A stretch of DNA of 34,754 nucleotides, from assembly GCA_905209435.1 (NCBI GenBank), contig CAJLTE010000026.1:1-34754 (forward strand). The letters are read 5' to 3'. Below, piece by piece: positions 31,491-34,754 of the stretch. The translations under genes and the position numbers were made by a program. Below the pieces are notes generated by a model, which ran no database searches, was not told where the DNA came from, and worked only from the letters and a program-made list of their open reading frames with translations. The stretch is from an uncultured Blautia sp. (lineage in GTDB: Bacteria; Bacillota_A; Clostridia; Lachnospirales; Lachnospiraceae). The stretch's first letter is position 1. Each line of letters opens with the position of its first letter.

Positions 31491-33431
31491 TTAGCGGTTC
31501 TGGATCTCTTCCATTACAGTTGGGAACATACTTGTATCTGTATGAGGAATGAAACATGCACCTACAAATTCATCCATATAGATCGGTACTGTAGAAAGTT
31601 CCATATATGTCATATTTGCAGCAAGTTCATAAGTCTTCTTCTCTGCCGGTGTTGACAGAAGCATCAGATACGCACCTGTCAGAGATGAGTTACCAATGTA
31701 ATGGAATTTCTCGATCGGGATATCCGGGAACATACCGATGTTAACTGCATTCTGCATATTGATACCACTTCCGATACCACCTGCAACATATACGTCATCG
31801 ATCATGCTCACGTCAAAGTCCAGAGAAGTCAGCATGGTACGGATAGCTGAGAAGATCGCACCTTTAGCACGGATGAAGTTATCAATATCAACCTCTGTGA
31901 TCTCAACATCCTTAACGGAACCTGCCTCATCCTCGAATGCAAGGATATAACTTCCCATTCCGTATTTGTCATGTTTGATTCTCTTTCCTTCACGGATAAA
32001 TTTACCCTTCGGATTAATGATTCCGCAGATATAAAGTTCACTGATCACATCGATGATACCGGAACCACATAAACCTACAGGTTTGGTTCCCGGATCACCT
32101 ACGATCTTGTAGGTCGGCTCCATGGTTTCTTTGTCAATGGTACATGCTTCGATTGCTCCGTCTGTAGCACGCATACCACAGCTGATATCACCACCCTCGA
32201 AGGCTGGACCTGCGGAACATGCGCAGCTCATCATAAAATCTGAGTTTCCGAATACAAGCTCTCCATTGGTACCAAGGTCAATAAACAGGGAGAATTCCGG
32301 TCTGTTCCAGATCTGGCTGACCAGGGTTCCGGCTGTGATATCACCGCCTACATAGCTTCCGATATTTGGCGCCATAATAATATGAGCGTCTTTATTAATA
32401 TCAATTCCCACATCAGAAGCAAAAAGGGAATTGGTCTTAAAGAATGCAGGGATATAAGGTTCTGTACGTAATGGGTCAGAATTGATTCCTGCAAACAGAT
32501 GATTCATAGTTGTATTAGATGCTACGCACATCCTGTATATGCGGTTTTTCGGGAATTTGGCACTCTTACACATCTCACTGATCATCGGATTAATGGTTTC
32601 TTTGATCACAGCATCCTGCAGTTTCTGCTGACCGCCCGGTTTCTGTGATTCTACGATTCGGTTGATAACGTCTGCACCAAAACGGATCTGTCCGTTTCCG
32701 GCAGAACTCTTTGCCAGAATCTCACCTGTTTCCATATTGATCAGTACAGCTGAAACGGTTGTTGTACCAATATCGATTGCCAGACCACCGATCACTACAT
32801 CCTCGTCCTTGCCGAAGATATCATACACAAACATATCGTCAGAAGTAGCACGAATCACACATTTTACTGAAAAATCACTCTCTCTTAATACATCAGGGAG
32901 CTTTTTCAGAACTGCATAAGGGATTCTGACTCTGCCGATATTCAGATATTTCCGCAGTGCACGTGTAAGTCTCTCATTATCCGGCATTGTGTCATCCAGA
33001 GATGGAGGATCCATCGTGAGATCCACAACCTCCAGGCTGTTCTTCAGTTCAATGCCAGCAAGCTCTACGTCTCTCTTGGCATTTTCAAAAATGGCTATTT
33101 CCTCTTTAGAGCTTAAATCAGCTACTTTCATTCTGCTCTTATAGGCAGATGCAATATCAGGTACCAGCACATTTACATCTGCACTGATCTTGCTGCAGCA
33201 TGCAAGGCGCCATCCTTCCTGATATTCTTCGTCAGAAATATGTAATGTCTTTTTGCTCTCCAGTTCTCCGCTCTTTAACTGGACACGGCATTTTCCGCAG
33301 GCTCCGTTTCCAGAACATGGTGCATCGATTGCCACATTGGCTCCACGAGCTACCTCAAGTAAATTGTCCCCCGCATTGGCAAACGCTTCTACCACACTGC
33401 CATCTTCGAATGAAAATGTTACCTTAAACAT
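31491..33431 (-). CDS. acsV: Corrinoid activation protein RACo (2Fe-2S, ASKHA)
   Basis: 646 aa. Residues 1-85 are a plant-type 2Fe-2S ferredoxin domain with C-S-G-N-G-A-C-G-K-C (Cys 39, 45, 48) and a fourth Cys near 78. A linker leads to the C-terminal ASKHA ATPase (marks: L-A-I-D-I-G-T-T-T-V-S-A, F-I-D-L-G-T-N-G-E-L, C-G-S-G-I-I-D, V-A-G-G-I-G-S-G). RACo uses ATP to drive an electron from the iron-sulfur cluster to over-oxidised Co(II) of the corrinoid iron-sulfur protein, so the methyl branch keeps running. The neighbours acsE and acsC are its direct partners. AAAGGTGG is the ribosome binding site. Length is typical. Confidence 0.94.
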   Translation of the reverse strand: MFKVTFSFEDGSVVEAFANAGDNLLEVARGANVAIDAPCSGNGACGKCRVQLKSGELESKKTLHISDEEYQEGWRLACCSKISADVNVLVPDIASAYKSRMKVADLSSKEEIAIFENAKRDVELAGIELKNSLEVVDLTMDPPSLDDTMPDNERLTRALRKYLNIGRVRIPYAVLKKLPDVLRESDFSVKCVIRATSDDMFVYDIFGKDEDVVIGGLAIDIGTTTVSAVLINMETGEILAKSSAGNGQIRFGADVINRIVESQKPGGQQKLQDAVIKETINPMISEMCKSAKFPKNRIYRMCVASNTTMNHLFAGINSDPLRTEPYIPAFFKTNSLFASDVGIDINKDAHIIMAPNIGSYVGGDITAGTLVSQIWNRPEFSLFIDLGTNGELVFGNSDFMMSCACSAGPAFEGGDISCGMRATDGAIEACTIDKETMEPTYKIVGDPGTKPVGLCGSGIIDVISELYICGIINPKGKFIREGKRIKHDKYGMGSYILAFEDEAGSVKDVEITEVDIDNFIRAKGAIFSAIRTMLTSLDFDVSMIDDVYVAGGIGSGINMQNAVNIGMFPDIPIEKFHYIGNSSLTGAYLMLLSTPAEKKTYELAANMTYMELSTVPIYMDEFVGACFIPHTDTSMFPTVMEEIQNR

Positions 33432-33478
33432 TCGGCAACCACCTTTCTCATAGTCGTTAATAGCCTGTAATAAAATAA

Positions 33479-33504
33479 GGGCTGAAGACCGAAGCCTTCA
33501 GCCC
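33479..33504 (-). other. Hairpin between acsE and acsV
   Basis: GGGCTGAAG (33479-33487) and CTTCAGCCC (33496-33504) pair perfectly; on the minus strand a TTATTTTATT tail follows. It looks like a terminator but is in the middle of the cluster, so it may attenuate or process. Confidence 0.65.
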
Positions 33505-33549
33505 CCATAATTATGTATTCAATTAAATACGCTTTTCAGATAATACTGA

Positions 33550-34335
33550 TTAGATTTCCAGATAGGAATCTGCATACAGTGTATTGCCTTTGAATACATC
33601 ACAGGATTTGATAGTTTCCATCAGACGAAGGTCGTTAGGGTTAACGATTGCTGATGTAAGACCATTCATCATAGCCATTGCTACAAGAGCAGAGTCCATG
33701 ATCGGACGGATATGTTTTGGCATACCGTTACTGTTGTTAGAAAGACCACCTGTAGAGTTCAGTCCCATTTCAGAGAACATCTTGATAGCTTCAAGAACTT
33801 CCATCTGTTTGTCCTGCATTCCTTTTACAACGAGGAATAACGGGTCAAACCACAGATCTTCTGTATCCATGCCCTGAGCCATACCTCTTTCAAGCATGTT
33901 CTGGCAGTGCATCATACGCTCATCATTGTCAGCTGCTACCATACCAGAGGAGCAAAGTGCGATACAGATTGCATCATTTGCTGCTGCAAGGTCGATATTG
34001 GAAATTCTGTCACCTGCGTCTGCAGAGTTAACGATTGGTTTTCCTTTTGCTCTGTTGTATACAGAAATACCAGCTTCGATAGCTTTCTGGTTTGTTGTAT
34101 CCAGTGCAAGCGGAACATTATCAAACTCAGACTGAAGGAGCTGAACAGCCCATTTCATTAAGTCTTCGCCATCATTTTCTGCAGGTCCGATATTTACATC
34201 GAGGTAAGTAGCACCAGCATCCAGCTGCTGTTTTGCTCTTTTGATGATCGGTTCAGGATCTCTTTCTGTAAATGCTTTGTTTACTGCCGGTGCAGTAGTG
34301 GAAAGTCTTTCTCCAATTGTTACGAATTTTGCCAT
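33550..34335 (-). CDS. acsE: Methyl-THF:corrinoid iron-sulfur protein methyltransferase
   Basis: 261 aa, a single TIM-barrel (pterin-binding) enzyme. Transfers the methyl group from 5-methyl-THF to the Co(I) of the corrinoid iron-sulfur protein, the link between the methyl branch and acetyl-CoA synthase. Family marks: G-A-T-Y-L-D-V-N-I-G-P, P-L-A-L-D-T-T-N, P-I-V-N-S-A-D-A-G and G-L-S-N-N-S-N-G-M-P, where the Asp and Asn residues hold the pterin. AAGGAGAA lies ahead of the ATG. It follows acsC by 117 bases in the same direction. Confidence 0.96.
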   Translation of the reverse strand: MAKFVTIGERLSTTAPAVNKAFTERDPEPIIKRAKQQLDAGATYLDVNIGPAENDGEDLMKWAVQLLQSEFDNVPLALDTTNQKAIEAGISVYNRAKGKPIVNSADAGDRISNIDLAAANDAICIALCSSGMVAADNDERMMHCQNMLERGMAQGMDTEDLWFDPLFLVVKGMQDKQMEVLEAIKMFSEMGLNSTGGLSNNSNGMPKHIRPIMDSALVAMAMMNGLTSAIVNPNDLRLMETIKSCDVFKGNTLYADSYLEI

Positions 34336-34416
34336 AACCCTGTTCTCCTTTTATATTTATTTATACAGAGGAATCTGACAATTGCAGATCTCTCTGCATA
34401 CATTCTTCTTTATAGC

Positions 34417-34439
34417 CCGGCCGATATCAAACCGGCCGG
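34417..34439 (-). other. Hairpin between acsC and acsE
   Basis: CCGGCCG (34417-34423) and CGGCCGG (34433-34439) pair perfectly over a 9-base loop. No T tract follows on the minus strand, so it is a poor terminator. Confidence 0.6.
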
Positions 34440-34452
34440 ACGTTTACGGTCA

Positions 34453-34754
34453 TTAGATCTGGCCGTCTGCCTGCATATCTTTTAAGAATTTAACAAGCTG
34501 TACAGCTTCTCTTGGTCCAACAATGATTTCCCATCCAGGAAGTTTTGCTTCCAGGTCACCTTTCAGAACCGCTACTTTACCAGGGATGATAAGCTTTCTG
34601 GATTTAACCTTCGGCTCAACATTCTCTTTGATATAAGAGGAAATGCTGTTACCGGAGAATTTACCAGCTGCCCATGATGTCAGTACGGAAAGTCCGCCGG
34701 CATCATTGATTACCAGGTTAAGCGGAACACCGGAACGCTCCAGCTCGCCGGATA
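34453..34754 (-). CDS. acsC: Corrinoid iron-sulfur protein large subunit, C-terminal part
   Basis: The gene runs off the window; about 99 C-terminal residues are seen, ending at the stop at 34453. They include G-V-P-L-N-L-V-I-N-D-A-G-G-L-S-V-L-T-S-W, a K-L-I-I-P-G-K-V-A-V-L-K-G-D-L-E segment and G-W-E-I-I-V-G-P-R-E-A, as in the cobamide-binding C-terminal domain of the large (gamma) subunit. With the small subunit it carries the methyl group between AcsE and acetyl-CoA synthase. The N-terminal 4Fe-4S domain is not in the window. It heads the visible part of the minus-strand cluster. Confidence 0.85.
   Translation of the reverse strand, partial: SGELERSGVPLNLVINDAGGLSVLTSWAAGKFSGNSISSYIKENVEPKVKSRKLIIPGKVAVLKGDLEAKLPGWEIIVGPREAVQLVKFLKDMQADGQI

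Overview
The window looks like chromosomal DNA of a low-to-mid GC, Gram-positive gut acetogen of the Lachnospiraceae, most likely Blautia or a close relative. This is an inference. It rests on AGGAGG-type ribosome binding sites, the Firmicute gene set (DUF6809, DUF3786, DUF4867, BspA-like repeats), and a Wood-Ljungdahl gene cluster at the right end (acsC, acsE, the corrinoid activator acsV, a DUF3786 gene and fhs).

Layout. 1-2.8 kb is an accessory-looking stretch: a tRNA 3'-end-like sequence with terminator and short direct repeats (possible attachment site), a FeoA-like gene, a ribbon-helix-helix regulator, a DUF6809 gene behind a consensus promoter, and a FadR-type GntR regulator. 3.4-7 kb holds an unusual ABC-class ATPase and an M18 aminopeptidase. 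7.3-11.2 kb is a three-gene MacB-type exporter (ATPase, HlyD-like adaptor, FtsX/MacB permease). 11.3-11.6 kb has tRNA-Arg(ACG) whose 3' end is repeated 140 bp downstream around a set of palindromes. 11.7-14.5 kb has a DAHP synthase, an AraC regulator and a divergent 52-aa protein gene behind a hairpin-rich leader. 14.7-18 kb has a MATE transporter, a metallophosphoesterase and a leucine-rich-repeat protein without a signal peptide. 18.1-23.1 kb is a tight operon of a VWA/DUF2201 protein, a MoxR-like AAA ATPase and a DUF5107-TPR protein. 23.2-24 kb has a YqeY-like gene followed by a 205-bp near-perfect inverted repeat. 24-28.7 kb is a sugar operon: AraC regulator, DUF4867 protein, FucI-like isomerase, xylulokinase. 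From 28.9 kb to the end, on the minus strand, is the Wood-Ljungdahl cluster; acsC is cut by the window edge.

How the genes work together. The sugar operon should isomerise an aldose and phosphorylate the ketose into the pentose phosphate route; the actual sugar is not determined. The Wood-Ljungdahl genes activate formate on tetrahydrofolate, move the methyl group to the corrinoid iron-sulfur protein, and reactivate the cobalt when it is over-oxidised, so fermentation reducing power could be spent on CO2. The MoxR-VWA-DUF5107 operon is probably an ATP-driven remodelling pair with a specific partner; its substrate is unknown.

An intergenic sequence with a GTAGCGAAGCGGAT core and a following hairpin occurs in three clear copies (8077, 14064, 18018) and perhaps two diverged ones (567, 1844). 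It and the 205-bp foldback are the least explained structures here.
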